Shown here piece by piece: positions 54,425-63,324 of a stretch of 64,000 bases of DNA (position 1 is the stretch's first letter; every line of letters begins with the position of its first letter). The notes below the pieces were generated by a model that made no database searches, had not been told where the DNA came from, and saw only the letters and a list, made by a program, of their open reading frames with translations. The stretch is from Paracoccaceae bacterium (GTDB lineage: Bacteria > Pseudomonadota > Alphaproteobacteria > Rhodobacterales > Rhodobacteraceae): positions 1 to 64,000 of the forward strand of contig JAJFIC010000007.1 of assembly GCA_021775315.1 (NCBI GenBank). Direction: 5' to 3'. The position numbers and the translations under genes were made by a program.

Positions 54425-55660
54425 TCACGCCGAGGCGCGTTGCTTTTTGCTGGTATACCGCCTGCGCCGATTGCGCCCCTCTGGGCCTTTCGGGCCACCG
54501 CGTGGCGCCGGGGCCGCCTCGGCCTTGGGCATCATTGTGCCGTCAACTGCGTTCGCCGGTATGTTCTGCTTGATCAGCTTTTCAATCGCGCGCAGAAGTT
54601 TGACCTCGTCTGCCTGACAAAATGACACAGCAAAGCCTGACGCCCCGGCCCGGGCCGTACGCCCAATGCGGTGTACATAGCTTTCAGACACGTTCGGCAG
54701 ATCGTAATTCACCACCAGTTCAACACCGGGAACATCAATGCCGCGCGCGGCGATATCTGTGGCGATCAGAACCGGGTTTTTGCCGGATTTGAAAGCCGCC
54801 AACGCCTTTTCGCGCTGACTTTGGGATTTGTTGCCGTGGATTGCGGCCGCTGCAAGGTTTTCACCGTTCAACTTGCGCACAACCTTGTCAGCACCGCGTT
54901 TTGTCCGGGTAAAGACAATCACTCGTTTGCCGGGATGCGCACCGATCAGCTTGGCCACAGCACTAGGCTTGTCACCGGCCTGCATGTGCATGACGGATTG
55001 GGCGATGCGATCCGCAGTTGCGGTTTCCGGCACGACGGACACTTCAACAGGGTCTTTCAAGTGGTCGTTGGACAGCGCCTTGATCTCTTTGGGCATGGTC
55101 GCTGAAAACAGCAGCGTTTGCCGGTTTTTGGGGGTCAGCTTCAGGATGCGCCGAATGGCAGGCATGAACCCGATATCCAGCATCTGGTCGCCCTCGTCCA
55201 AAACCACGGTTTCGACCCGGTCAAGTTTGACCGCCCTTTGGGATACCAGATCTTCCAGTCGGCCGGGTGTGGCCACCAGCACATCAACGCCATTCATCAA
55301 CGCATTCTTTTGCCGCTTGATCGGCACGCCGCCAACCACAACGGTCGAGCGTAAAGGCATGTTCATGCCGTAGGTTTGCACCGCAGCGTCAATCTGTGCC
55401 GCCAGTTCGCGCGTCGGCGACAGGATCAAAACCCGCACAGGACGATGCCCGCCGGGCTGATCACCATCGGACAGACGGTGCAGCAAAGGCAGGGTAAAGG
55501 CCGCCGTTTTACCGGTGCCTGTCTGCGCCAGACCAACGACGTCACGCCCGGCCAGAATTGGTGGGATCGCTTTAATTTGAATCGGAGTTGGAACCTCGTA
55601 CCCTTGTTTGGTCAAGGTCTTGAGGATCGGCTTTTTCAAGCCAAGTTCTTGGAAATTCAC
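54425..55660 (-). CDS. DEAD-box-family RNA helicase (RhlE-like) with DEGD motif
   Basis: A 411-residue SF2 helicase. The Q-motif region starts FQELGLKKPI, motif I is AQTGTGKTAAF near residue 43, motif Ia PTRELAAQI, motif III SATMP near 177 and motif VI HRIGRTARAG near 330. Motif II reads DEGD in VLDEGDQMLDIGF, not the usual DEAD (55187-55198). The catalytic Asp and Glu are kept. A short basic tail (KGPEGRNRRRRYTSKKQR) ends the protein. It probably remodels RNA or ribosome precursors. The 284-nt gap before petR could hold a long 5' leader; I see no clear element there. Confidence 0.92.
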   Translation of the reverse strand: MNFQELGLKKPILKTLTKQGYEVPTPIQIKAIPPILAGRDVVGLAQTGTGKTAAFTLPLLHRLSDGDQPGGHRPVRVLILSPTRELAAQIDAAVQTYGMNMPLRSTVVVGGVPIKRQKNALMNGVDVLVATPGRLEDLVSQRAVKLDRVETVVLDEGDQMLDIGFMPAIRRILKLTPKNRQTLLFSATMPKEIKALSNDHLKDPVEVSVVPETATADRIAQSVMHMQAGDKPSAVAKLIGAHPGKRVIVFTRTKRGADKVVRKLNGENLAAAAIHGNKSQSQREKALAAFKSGKNPVLIATDIAARGIDVPGVELVVNYDLPNVSESYVHRIGRTARAGASGFAVSFCQADEVKLLRAIEKLIKQNIPANAVDGTMMPKAEAAPAPRGGPKGPEGRNRRRRYTSKKQRASA

Positions 55661-55944
55661 AATGTTTCTTTCTTATGTAATGTTTTGCCGAAGACCTCGG
55701 GGTCCCCTGCATCACGTGCTTGTCGGGTTGCGACAAGACAAAACGGATGAAGGCCCGCAAGGTCAGTCGCTGCATTTGATGAATAACGGGTTAAGGAAAT
55801 TCGCTGGCGAAGTATCATACCACGCCGAAATGCTGCAGGTGCATAATCACGCCAGCGCAGCAAAGTCAATGAAATTCAGCATTTGGGGATTTGTCACAGG
55901 TCAACGATCTGCCGGGTGTTGTATCAATTTGTAGGTCTACGACA

Positions 55945-56649
55945 TCAATCCGGCACCAGCATATAGCCAGAGCCGCGCACGGTTTGCAGGTAGCGTGGGG
56001 ATTTCGGATCGCTTTCCAGTTTGCGCCTTAGCCGGGTGATCTGCACATCTACCGCCCGTTCCTGTGCCTGACCTTTGTCGCGCCCCAGATCCTCGACCAG
56101 TTTTCCGCGCGTGACGGGTTCATGCGGACAGGCCGAAAAGATTTTCATCAAGGCGCTTTCAGTGGCGGTTAACCGGATCAGATCAGCGCCCCGCCACAAT
56201 TCACCACGCACCAAATCATATCTATTGGCCCCCAGTTGCAGCGTTTTAGGCACTTCTTTTTCGGCTTCCACCTTTGGCACACGACGCAAAATCGCGTTAA
56301 TGCGCAGCAACAATTCCTTAGGTTCAAAAGGCTTGCTTAAATAATCATCCGCGCCCGCTTCAAGCCCGGTAATGCGATCACCGGATTCGCCTTTGGCGGT
56401 TAGCAAAAGGATCGGCGTATCAAGCGTGGTGCGCAAAGAACGGGTCAGCGCCAGGCCATCCTCGCCCGGCATCATCACATCGAGCACGATCAGGTCAAAT
56501 TCCAGCCCGTCCAGCAGCCGCCTTGCATGTGCAGCATCCCGCGCGGCGCTGACCCAATACCCGTTGCGGGCCAGAAATTTCTGCAAAAGACCGCGTATGC
56601 GCTCATCATCATCGACAATCAGAATATGGGCATCGGTGTGGTCGGCCAT
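55945..56649 (-). CDS. petR: OmpR-family response regulator PetR-like
   Basis: A 234-residue response regulator: a receiver domain with phospho-acceptor Asp57 in VLDVMMPGEDG and the conserved Lys in DDYLSKPF, then a winged-helix DNA-binding domain (about 140-232) with VDVQITRLRRKLESD and YLQTVRGSGYML. The start overlaps the MarR gene stop by 1 nt. In Rhodobacter capsulatus the petP-petR pair is needed for respiratory and photosynthetic growth. No sensor kinase is adjacent, as in that pair. Confidence 0.9.
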   Translation of the reverse strand: MADHTDAHILIVDDDERIRGLLQKFLARNGYWVSAARDAAHARRLLDGLEFDLIVLDVMMPGEDGLALTRSLRTTLDTPILLLTAKGESGDRITGLEAGADDYLSKPFEPKELLLRINAILRRVPKVEAEKEVPKTLQLGANRYDLVRGELWRGADLIRLTATESALMKIFSACPHEPVTRGKLVEDLGRDKGQAQERAVDVQITRLRRKLESDPKSPRYLQTVRGSGYMLVPD

Positions 56650-57164
56650 TATCTGCCCCCATCTGTCATCGAATTCAGAAACTTGCGCATTTGTGGATCC
56701 ATAATCTGTTCCAGTACACGGCGAAACCCCTGCACGGCGTCCGGCCCGGCCGCCCTGTAGGCGGCGCGCATGCGGGTTCGCTGCGCCTCGGATAACTTTT
56801 GTTCCAGAACACTTCCGGTGTCAGTCAAATAAAGATGGCGCTCGCGCTTGTCTTTTTCGCCAACCCGGCTGTCGACCAGACCATCCTCGACCAAGGCGCG
56901 TAAAACCCGGTTCAGGGATTGCTTGGTCACGCCCAGAATGTTCAACAGATTGTTCACCGTCGTGCCGGGAGATCGGTTTATGAAGTGAATGGCCCGATGA
57001 TGCGCCCGCCCGTAAGCGTGGTCGTCTAAAATGAGGTCAGGGTCCGCCGTAAAGCCGCGATAGGCAAAAAACATCGCCTCGATCCCTTTGCGCAATTGAT
57101 CATCGGTCAGGAATAGCAGGTTTTCACCACCGCTGGATTGTCCGGGCTGTCCTCTTTCTTGCAT
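56649..57164 (-). CDS. petP: MarR-family regulator PetP-like
   Basis: A 171-residue winged-helix protein of the MarR family: the recognition region INRSPGTTVNNLLNILGVTK near residue 75 and wing LVDSRVGEKDKRERHLYLTD near 105. Together with petR it forms a pair known in Rhodobacter capsulatus. It is divergent from ilvE across about 185 nt, so it may bind operators there, including the inverted repeat near 57283. Confidence 0.87.
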   Translation of the reverse strand: MQERGQPGQSSGGENLLFLTDDQLRKGIEAMFFAYRGFTADPDLILDDHAYGRAHHRAIHFINRSPGTTVNNLLNILGVTKQSLNRVLRALVEDGLVDSRVGEKDKRERHLYLTDTGSVLEQKLSEAQRTRMRAAYRAAGPDAVQGFRRVLEQIMDPQMRKFLNSMTDGGR

Positions 57165-57227
57165 TATACCTCAATCAAATTGTTCATTCGGCCATTTTCA
57201 GGCTAATTTCATTTTATGTCAGTCTTG

Positions 57228-57256
57228 TTGACTTTCCAAGAATCAAATGCTAGCAA
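57228..57256 (+). promoter_or_regulatory. Putative sigma-70 promoter of ilvE
   Basis: TTGACT (57228-57233) and TAGCAA (57251-57256) are separated by 17 nt. Transcription would start near 57263, leaving a leader of about 87 nt before ilvE. The -35 is strong and the -10 is moderate. This is a by-eye prediction. Confidence 0.4.
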
Positions 57257-57282
57257 AATGCCGAATTCGCGTAATTTTATGT

Positions 57283-57297
57283 CCGATACGGACCTAA
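57283..57297 (+). repeat. Short inverted repeat in the ilvE leader
   Basis: GTCCG-ATA-CGGAC, flanked by loosely complementary TAATT segments, forms a dyad between the predicted ilvE start of transcription and the gene. It may be an operator for a dimeric regulator or an RNA hairpin. Nothing identifies the factor. Confidence 0.35.
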
Positions 57298-57349
57298 TTG
57301 CGCAACATATGGAAAAACTGACAAAGTGTCGGCAAGAAAGGAACGCGCC

Positions 57350-58219
57350 ATGGCTGGTGGTTATGATGATCGTGACGGGCATATCTGGATGGATGGCGCT
57401 TTGGTGCCTTGGCGCGATGCGAACGTGCACGTCCTGACCCACGCGTTGCATTACGCCTCGTCCGTTTTCGAGGGCGAGCGCGCCTACAACGGCAAAATCT
57501 TCAAATCGGTGCAGCATTCCGAACGCCTGAAACGCTCGGCTGAAATGATTGATTTTGAAGTGCCGTATTCCATCGAGGAAATCGAAAAAGCAAAATATGA
57601 CGTTTTGCAGGCCAATGGCTGGACCGACGCCTATGTTCGGGCGGTTGCCTGGCGCGGTGCGGGTGACGATATGGGTGTCGCTTCGGCGAAAAACCCGGTT
57701 CGTATGGCGGTCGCGGCATGGGAATGGGGCGCCTATTATGGCGACGCCAAAATGAAGGGCGCCAAGCTTGATATCTCAAAATGGAAACGCCCGTCGCCAG
57801 AGACCATCCCGTCACATGCCAAGGCCGCTGGCCTTTACATGATCTGCACGATGTCCAAACACGCAGCCGAGGCTAAGGGTTGTTCTGATGCGCTGATGTT
57901 CGACTATCGGGGCTATGTCGCTGAGGCAACAGGTGCCAATATTTTCTTTGTCCGCGACGGCGAGGTCCACACACCGACACCCGATTGCTTTTTGAACGGG
58001 CTGACGCGCCAAACTGTGATTGGCATGCTGAATGACCGCAACATCAAGGTTATTGAGCGTCACATTATGCCGGAAGAGCTTGAAAGCTTTGAACAATGTT
58101 GGCTGACAGGCACCGCCGCCGAGGTCACCCCGGTTGGTCAGATCGGCGACTATAACTTCGAAGTTGGCGCGCTGGCGCGTGATATTTCGGAAGGTTATGA
58201 AAAGCTGGTGCGGGAATAA
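57350..58219 (+). CDS. ilvE: Branched-chain amino acid aminotransferase
   Basis: A 289-residue fold-type IV PLP enzyme that moves amino groups between Leu, Ile, Val and 2-oxoglutarate. The start at 57350 has AAAGGA 8 nt upstream. Motifs are HYASSVFEGERAYNGKIF near residue 34, the PLP Lys region SHAKAAGLY near 155, and DYRGYVAEATGANIFFV near 187. It is closer to typical IlvE than the class IV enzyme at 35204. It works with ilvA in isoleucine synthesis. Confidence 0.94.
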   Translation: MAGGYDDRDGHIWMDGALVPWRDANVHVLTHALHYASSVFEGERAYNGKIFKSVQHSERLKRSAEMIDFEVPYSIEEIEKAKYDVLQANGWTDAYVRAVAWRGAGDDMGVASAKNPVRMAVAAWEWGAYYGDAKMKGAKLDISKWKRPSPETIPSHAKAAGLYMICTMSKHAAEAKGCSDALMFDYRGYVAEATGANIFFVRDGEVHTPTPDCFLNGLTRQTVIGMLNDRNIKVIERHIMPEELESFEQCWLTGTAAEVTPVGQIGDYNFEVGALARDISEGYEKLVRE

Positions 58220-58238
58220 TCCCGCATCGCGCGCAATC

Positions 58239-58267
58239 TTGAGCCTAGCACATTACCCATGCTACAG
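58239..58267 (+). promoter_or_regulatory. Putative promoter of the rsfS operon
   Basis: TTGAGC (58239-58244) and CTACAG (58262-58267) are spaced by 17 nt. Transcription would begin near 58274, downstream of the first in-frame ATG of the rsfS reading frame (58259), which argues against that start. Both boxes are imperfect. Confidence 0.3.
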
Positions 58268-58330
58268 TGCAGCAATGGCTCGGCGTCAGGGCCTGCGAAT
58301 CGTGACGCGCAATTTAAGGAGGTCATCGTT

Positions 58331-58744
58331 CTGACCGAAAATGCTGATGCGGTCACAGGATCGACCGCCACTGGGGCTGCCATGGCGGCCTCTGACGACA
58401 AGCCTGGCAATCACTTGCTGCAGCTTGTCCTGCAATCTCTTGAAAGCAACAAAGCCGAAGAAGTGATTCCGATCGCCCTGAAGGGAAAGTCGGAAATGGC
58501 CGATTATATGGTTATCGCATCGGGCCGTTCGTCGCGGCAGGTGATTGCTATTGCGGAAAATCTGTCCGATCAGGTCAAGGCCGATCTGGGCCGACCCTGC
58601 CGCATGGAAGGCAAGCAAACCGGCGATTGGGTGCTGATAGATTGCGGTGACATCGTTGTGCATATCTTTCGCCCCGAGGTGCGCGAGTTTTATCAGCTGG
58701 AAAAGATGTGGCTGCCAGCCACGCCAGACCCGGCCAATATCTGA
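58331..58744 (+). CDS. rsfS: Ribosome silencing factor
   Basis: RsfS binds ribosomal protein uL14 and blocks subunit joining in nutrient stress. The core is typical: SNKAEEVIPIALKGKSEMAD, then VIASGRSSRQVIAIAE and GDWVLIDCGDIVVHIFRPEV. The start is uncertain. A very strong AAGGAGG (58316-58322) sits 8 nt before a CTG at 58331, giving 137 residues. The next in-frame ATG, at 58382, gives 120 residues but has only a weak GGGG upstream. An ATG at 58259 lies before the SD and probably before the promoter. rlmH begins immediately after the stop. Confidence 0.9.
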   Translation: MTENADAVTGSTATGAAMAASDDKPGNHLLQLVLQSLESNKAEEVIPIALKGKSEMADYMVIASGRSSRQVIAIAENLSDQVKADLGRPCRMEGKQTGDWVLIDCGDIVVHIFRPEVREFYQLEKMWLPATPDPANI

Positions 58745-59215
58745 ATGCGCGTCCATATCTGCGCCGTTGGCCGCCTGCGCGGCGGGCTGGAACGCGCGCT
58801 GATTGACGATTATCTGGACCGGTTCGCAAAAGCGGGCCGGTCTTTGAGTCTTGGCCCTGCCAACGTGATCGAAGTCGAAGATAAAAAAGGCGGCGGCAAA
58901 GAGGCCGAGGCTGCCCTTTTGCAACGCGCCATTCCAAAAGGCGCATTGGTCTGCACCTTGGACGAGCGCGGTAAGACAATGACATCGCCCGGTTTTGCCG
59001 AAATGTTGGCTGGCTGGCGCGATCAGGGTCGTCAGGATCTTGCCTTTGTTATCGGCGGAGCAGACGGCATTGCGGCAGATTTGCAGGCACGGGCCGACAG
59101 TTCCCTGTCCTTTGGGCGCATGGTCTGGCCCCACATGCTGGCGCGGGTGATGCTGTCAGAACAATTGTACCGCGCCTCAACAATCCTGGCTGGCACGCCC
59201 TATCACCGATCCTGA
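58745..59215 (+). CDS. rlmH: 23S rRNA (pseudouridine1915-N3)-methyltransferase
   Basis: A 156-residue SPOUT-fold methyltransferase that modifies pseudouridine 1915 in helix 69 of 23S rRNA. AFVIGGADGIAADL near residue 100 is the SAM knot motif, and SLSFGRMVWPHMLARVMLSE with the C-terminal YHRS completes the family signature. Its ATG abuts the rsfS stop (TGAATG), the standard pairing of these ribosome genes. Confidence 0.96.
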   Translation: MRVHICAVGRLRGGLERALIDDYLDRFAKAGRSLSLGPANVIEVEDKKGGGKEAEAALLQRAIPKGALVCTLDERGKTMTSPGFAEMLAGWRDQGRQDLAFVIGGADGIAADLQARADSSLSFGRMVWPHMLARVMLSEQLYRASTILAGTPYHRS

Positions 59216-59311
59216 CCGCTGCGCCAACGAACCACGGTTGAGGTTGCCCTTATCCCTCCCTATCCTTAAAACAAAGAAAACCCTTGAAGGGCAGCACAAA
59301 GGGTCAGGCAA

Positions 59312-60835
59312 TTGAGCATCGCAAAACCAGTCGTTCTATGCATTCTTGATGGGTGGGGCCTGCGCGCGGCCACTGAAAACAACGCCGTGGCGCTGTCAAA
59401 CACCCCGACATATGACGCTCTGATAGCGACTTGCCCCAACGCCACCCTGAAAACCTCGGGGCTGGATGTTGGCCTGCCGGATGGGCAGATGGGCAATTCC
59501 GAAGTTGGTCACATGAATATCGGTGCAGGCCGCGTCGTGTCGATGGATCTTGGCCGCATTGATCTGGCCGTTTCCGATGGCAGCCTTGCGACAAACCCAG
59601 CGCTGGGAACGTTCATTGCGCGCCTTAAAACCTCGGGCGGAGCGGCGCATCTGATCGGTCTGGCCTCTGAAGGCGGTGTTCACGGTCATATCAACCACAT
59701 GATCGCCACGGCTAGGGTTATTGCCGCGGCTGGTATTGCCGTGCATGTGCATGCCTTAACCGATGGCCGCGATGTTCCACCGGGTTCAGCGGCACATGAC
59801 CTGACGCGGCTGGAGAATGAGTTGCCGTCGGGTGCCATGATCAGCACCGTGATCGGGCGGTTTTTCGCAATGGACCGCGATAATCGTTGGAGCCGCGTTG
59901 AAAGCGCCTTTAACGCAATGGTCGCCGCCAAAGGCCGGTCATCTGCCAGCGCCATTGATGCCGTCGCCGAAGCAACAGACAGGGGCGAAAGCGACGAATT
60001 TCTGACGCCTGTGGTTCTGGATGGCTATTCAGGCATGCAGGATGGCGACGGCGTTTTGTGCCTGAATTTCCGGGCCGATCGCGCGCGCGAGATCATGTCG
60101 GCGATTGGCGACGCGGATTTCAACGCCTTTAATGTCGGCACCCGCCCAGCATTGGCCGCAATGGCTGGCATGGTCAGCTATTCCCAAACGCACAACACTT
60201 ATATGGACGTGCTGTTCCCCAAGGAAAACATCACCAATACGCTGGGCCATTGGGTCGCGTTGGCTGGCAAGACCCAGTTCCGGCTGGCCGAAACCGAAAA
60301 ATACCCTCATGTCACCTTTTTCCTGAATGGCGGCGAAGAAATCCCGGAAACCGGTGAAGACCGCATGATGCCCAAAAGCCCCGATGTGGCGACTTATGAT
60401 TTACAGCCGGAAATGTCCTCGATCGAAGTGACCGAGCGACTGACACAAGCGATCGAGCATGGGTATGACCTGATCGTGGTCAACTATGCCAACCCCGATA
60501 TGGTCGGGCATACCGGGGATCTGAGCGCCGCAATCGCAGCTTGCGAGGCCGTAGATCGTGGCCTTGCGCCGGTTGTTCGCACGCTTGAACGTGCGGGCGG
60601 GGCGATGATCGTTACCGCCGATCACGGCAATTGTGAAACCATGGTCGATCCTGAAACCGGCAAACCGCACACCGCACATACCACCAATCCGGTGCCGGTC
60701 ATTCTGGTCGGCGGGCCTGTTGGTGCCACCCTGTGCGAAGGTGGCCGTCTGGCCGATCTGGCGCCCAGTTTGCTGGCTTTGATGGGCATGGACAAGCCAC
60801 CGGAAATGACGGGCGAAAGCCTGTTGCGCGGATGA
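59312..60835 (+). CDS. gpmI: 2,3-bisphosphoglycerate-independent phosphoglycerate mutase
   Basis: GpmI interconverts 3- and 2-phosphoglycerate using two Mn ions. The 507-residue alkaline-phosphatase-superfamily enzyme shows VLCILDGWG at the N-terminus, the phospho-Ser loop MGNSEVGHMNIGAG near 62, GRDVPPGSA near 155, and NYANPDMVGHTG near 392. The start is a TTG at 59312; an AAAGGG about 10 nt upstream is the likely ribosome binding site. It lies 96 nt after rlmH and overlaps envC by 4 nt. Confidence 0.95.
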   Translation: MSIAKPVVLCILDGWGLRAATENNAVALSNTPTYDALIATCPNATLKTSGLDVGLPDGQMGNSEVGHMNIGAGRVVSMDLGRIDLAVSDGSLATNPALGTFIARLKTSGGAAHLIGLASEGGVHGHINHMIATARVIAAAGIAVHVHALTDGRDVPPGSAAHDLTRLENELPSGAMISTVIGRFFAMDRDNRWSRVESAFNAMVAAKGRSSASAIDAVAEATDRGESDEFLTPVVLDGYSGMQDGDGVLCLNFRADRAREIMSAIGDADFNAFNVGTRPALAAMAGMVSYSQTHNTYMDVLFPKENITNTLGHWVALAGKTQFRLAETEKYPHVTFFLNGGEEIPETGEDRMMPKSPDVATYDLQPEMSSIEVTERLTQAIEHGYDLIVVNYANPDMVGHTGDLSAAIAACEAVDRGLAPVVRTLERAGGAMIVTADHGNCETMVDPETGKPHTAHTTNPVPVILVGGPVGATLCEGGRLADLAPSLLALMGMDKPPEMTGESLLRG

Positions 60836-61977
60836 GGTTTGCACCCCTCATATCCCTGTGCCTTTTGCTGGCGGCCCTGCCCGGCCTGACGCTGGCCCAA
60901 ACAAACAACGACCCGGTATTCGCCACACGCAAAGCCGCCGAAGATTTGCGTTCGGCCACACGCGCGCTTGCTGATGCCCGCGAGGCCCGCGACCGGGTCA
61001 AAGCCCTAAGTCAAACCGTGATCGCGTACGAGGACGGACTTAGGGCAATGCGCGCCAGCCTGCGCAAAGCCGCCATTCGCGAACAGGCGCTGCGTCTTGA
61101 ATTTACGGCAAGGCGCGATCAGCTATCGCGGCTATTGGGGGTATTGCAAACGCTACAACGCGCCTCGACCCCGTTATTGCTGATGCATCCCTCGGGCCCG
61201 CTAGGCACCGCGCGTTCGGGTCAAGTCCTGTCGGAAATCACCCCGGCGCTGCACGCCCAAGCCGAAGACCTGCGTGCCCAGTTAGAGGAATTGTTGGTCT
61301 TGCAGGCTTTGCAAATCACAGCACTTGATGATTTGAAACTTGGCTTAAAAGGCGTGCAGGATGCGCGCGTTGCCCTGACCGGGGCCATCGGGCAGCGCAC
61401 AAACCTGCCGCGCCGGTTTGTGGCCGATCCGCAAAAGCTGAAAACCCTTGCCGAAAACGCCGAAACCCTGACCGGTTTTGCGCAAGGCCTTGCCGATCTG
61501 CCATTTGACGATGACGGCACCCCTCCGCCCAATTTTCAGGCCGCCAAAGGCACCCTGCCCTTGCCGGTCTTCGGCACCGTGCTGCGCGCCTTTAACGAGG
61601 CGGATGCCGCTGGCCTCAGGCGGCCCGGCATCGTTCTGACCGCACCGCCAATTTCGTTGGTTATTTCCCCTTTTCCGGCGACAATCCGCTTTCGTGGCCC
61701 GCTTCTTGACTACGGAAACGTGATTATCCTTGAGCCAAACGCGGGTTACCTGATAGTTCTCGCCGGGTTAGGACAGGTATATGGAGAAGTCGGCCAGATT
61801 CTATCCGCAGGCGATCCGATTGGCCTTTTGCGTGGAACAGACCCCGCGGCGCAGGATTTTCTGGTAGAAACATCGCAAGGAAATGACGATAGTCGACAGC
61901 AAACGTTGTATATAGAGATAAGACAGGATCGCAAAGCAGTGGATCCGGCGGCGTGGTTCGCGCTGACAGACAGGTAG
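60832..61977 (+). CDS. envC: EnvC-like murein hydrolase activator
   Basis: A 381-residue exported protein: signal peptide (residues 1-21), a long coiled-coil region (about 25-215) and a C-terminal LytM/M23-like domain (about 245-375). The LytM domain has YGNVIILEP and GYLIVLAGLGQVYGEVGQ strands, but the zinc-binding His residues of active M23 peptidases are absent. EnvC proteins are such degenerate forms that recruit and switch on amidases at the division site. The start at 60832 overlaps gpmI (ATGA); ctpA follows in 7 nt. Confidence 0.9.
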   Translation: MRFAPLISLCLLLAALPGLTLAQTNNDPVFATRKAAEDLRSATRALADAREARDRVKALSQTVIAYEDGLRAMRASLRKAAIREQALRLEFTARRDQLSRLLGVLQTLQRASTPLLLMHPSGPLGTARSGQVLSEITPALHAQAEDLRAQLEELLVLQALQITALDDLKLGLKGVQDARVALTGAIGQRTNLPRRFVADPQKLKTLAENAETLTGFAQGLADLPFDDDGTPPPNFQAAKGTLPLPVFGTVLRAFNEADAAGLRRPGIVLTAPPISLVISPFPATIRFRGPLLDYGNVIILEPNAGYLIVLAGLGQVYGEVGQILSAGDPIGLLRGTDPAAQDFLVETSQGNDDSRQQTLYIEIRQDRKAVDPAAWFALTDR

Positions 61978-61984
61978 GAAAAAA

Positions 61985-63310
61985 ATGAAAAAATATATGA
62001 TGGCCGCAATCGGAGGCACCCTAGCGGGCGTCCTTTTGACCTCGCAAATCGCTGGGCCGCTTATCGCAGACGAGACAGATCGTAAAAAATCAACCTACGA
62101 ACAGCTTGATCTGTTTGGTGACATTTTTGAACGCATCCGCAGCCAATATGTCGAAGAAGTCGACGAGGCCGACCTGATCGAAAGCGCGATCAATGGCATG
62201 CTAACCTCGCTTGACCCGCATTCATCTTATCTGCCGCCAAAAGATTTCGACAACATGCAGGTCCAGACCCGCGGCGAATTCGGCGGCCTTGGCATCGAAG
62301 TGACGCAAGAAGACGGTTATGTCAAAGTTGTCTCACCAATCGACGGCACGCCAGCGGACGAGGCTGGTATGGAGGCCGGTGATTTTATCACCCATGTGAA
62401 CGGCGAAGCGATTTTGGGCCTGAACCTGAACGAAGCGGTGGAATTGATGCGCGGGCCTGTTGGCTCGGAAATCATTATCACCGTTGTGCGCCAGGGCGTG
62501 GACGAACCATTTGACGTCTCGATCATTCGCGACACGATTAAAATTGCGGCCGTGAAATCCCGTGTAGAAGGCAGCGCCGTTGTTCTGCGCATCAGTTCCT
62601 TTACCGATCAGACCTATCCTGATCTGCAAAGCGGTTTGAAAAAAGCAATTGAAGAGGCCGGTGGTCCGGAAAAGATCAACGGCGTAATCCTTGATCTGCG
62701 CAACAATCCCGGTGGTCTGCTTAATCAGGCGATCCTCGTGTCGGACGCTTTCCTTGATAAAGGCGAAATCGTTTCCACCCGTGGCCGCGACCCGCAAGAC
62801 AGCGAACGCTACAACGCAGCCCCCGGCGATCTGGCCCAAGGCATGCCGATTGTGGTGCTAATCAATGGCGGTTCAGCCTCGGCATCCGAAATCGTTGCAG
62901 GCGCGTTGCAGGACCATCGCCGCGCCGTCATCGTTGGCACGAAAAGTTTTGGCAAGGGCTCAGTTCAGACAATTATGCCATTGCAGGGCGACGGGGCAAT
63001 GCGCCTGACCACTGCGCGGTATTACACCCCGTCGGGTCGTTCGATCCAGTCATTGGGCGTCGCACCTGACATCATCGTTGAACAGCGCCCACCAGTTGCC
63101 GAGGAAGAAGCAAACACCCGCAAGCAACGCACCGAGGCCGATCTGCGCGGCAGCCTTGAAAACGACAGCCTGACCGAAGACGAGCGTCTGCAATTGGAAG
63201 AAGAACGCCGTTTGCAATCAGAAGCCGCAAAGAAACGCGAAGAGGATTATCAACTGGCCTATGCCGTTGACCTGCTGCGCGGTCTGTCCGTCCTTCAAAA
63301 AGCCAACTAA
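61985..63310 (+). CDS. ctpA: C-terminal processing peptidase (S41)
   Basis: A 441-residue protease with an N-terminal signal/anchor, a PDZ domain (about 90-165; VVSPIDGTPADEAGMEAGD) and an S41 catalytic domain (about 195-355). The Ser is in GGSASASEIVAG and the Lys in GTKSFGKGSVQT. CtpA-type proteases act in the periplasm; in several species they degrade cell-wall hydrolases, which fits the envC neighbour 7 nt upstream. The C-terminal 70 residues are a charged coiled-coil-like tail rich in Glu and Arg. Confidence 0.94.
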   Translation: MKKYMMAAIGGTLAGVLLTSQIAGPLIADETDRKKSTYEQLDLFGDIFERIRSQYVEEVDEADLIESAINGMLTSLDPHSSYLPPKDFDNMQVQTRGEFGGLGIEVTQEDGYVKVVSPIDGTPADEAGMEAGDFITHVNGEAILGLNLNEAVELMRGPVGSEIIITVVRQGVDEPFDVSIIRDTIKIAAVKSRVEGSAVVLRISSFTDQTYPDLQSGLKKAIEEAGGPEKINGVILDLRNNPGGLLNQAILVSDAFLDKGEIVSTRGRDPQDSERYNAAPGDLAQGMPIVVLINGGSASASEIVAGALQDHRRAVIVGTKSFGKGSVQTIMPLQGDGAMRLTTARYYTPSGRSIQSLGVAPDIIVEQRPPVAEEEANTRKQRTEADLRGSLENDSLTEDERLQLEEERRLQSEAAKKREEDYQLAYAVDLLRGLSVLQKAN

Positions 63311-63324
63311 GCGTACTATATAAA

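Noticed and set aside
55661-55944. A gene or cold-shock-type leader between petR and the helicase
   Set aside because: Short frames exist in both directions but none has a ribosome binding site or family resemblance. A long helicase leader is possible, yet I see no distinct element.
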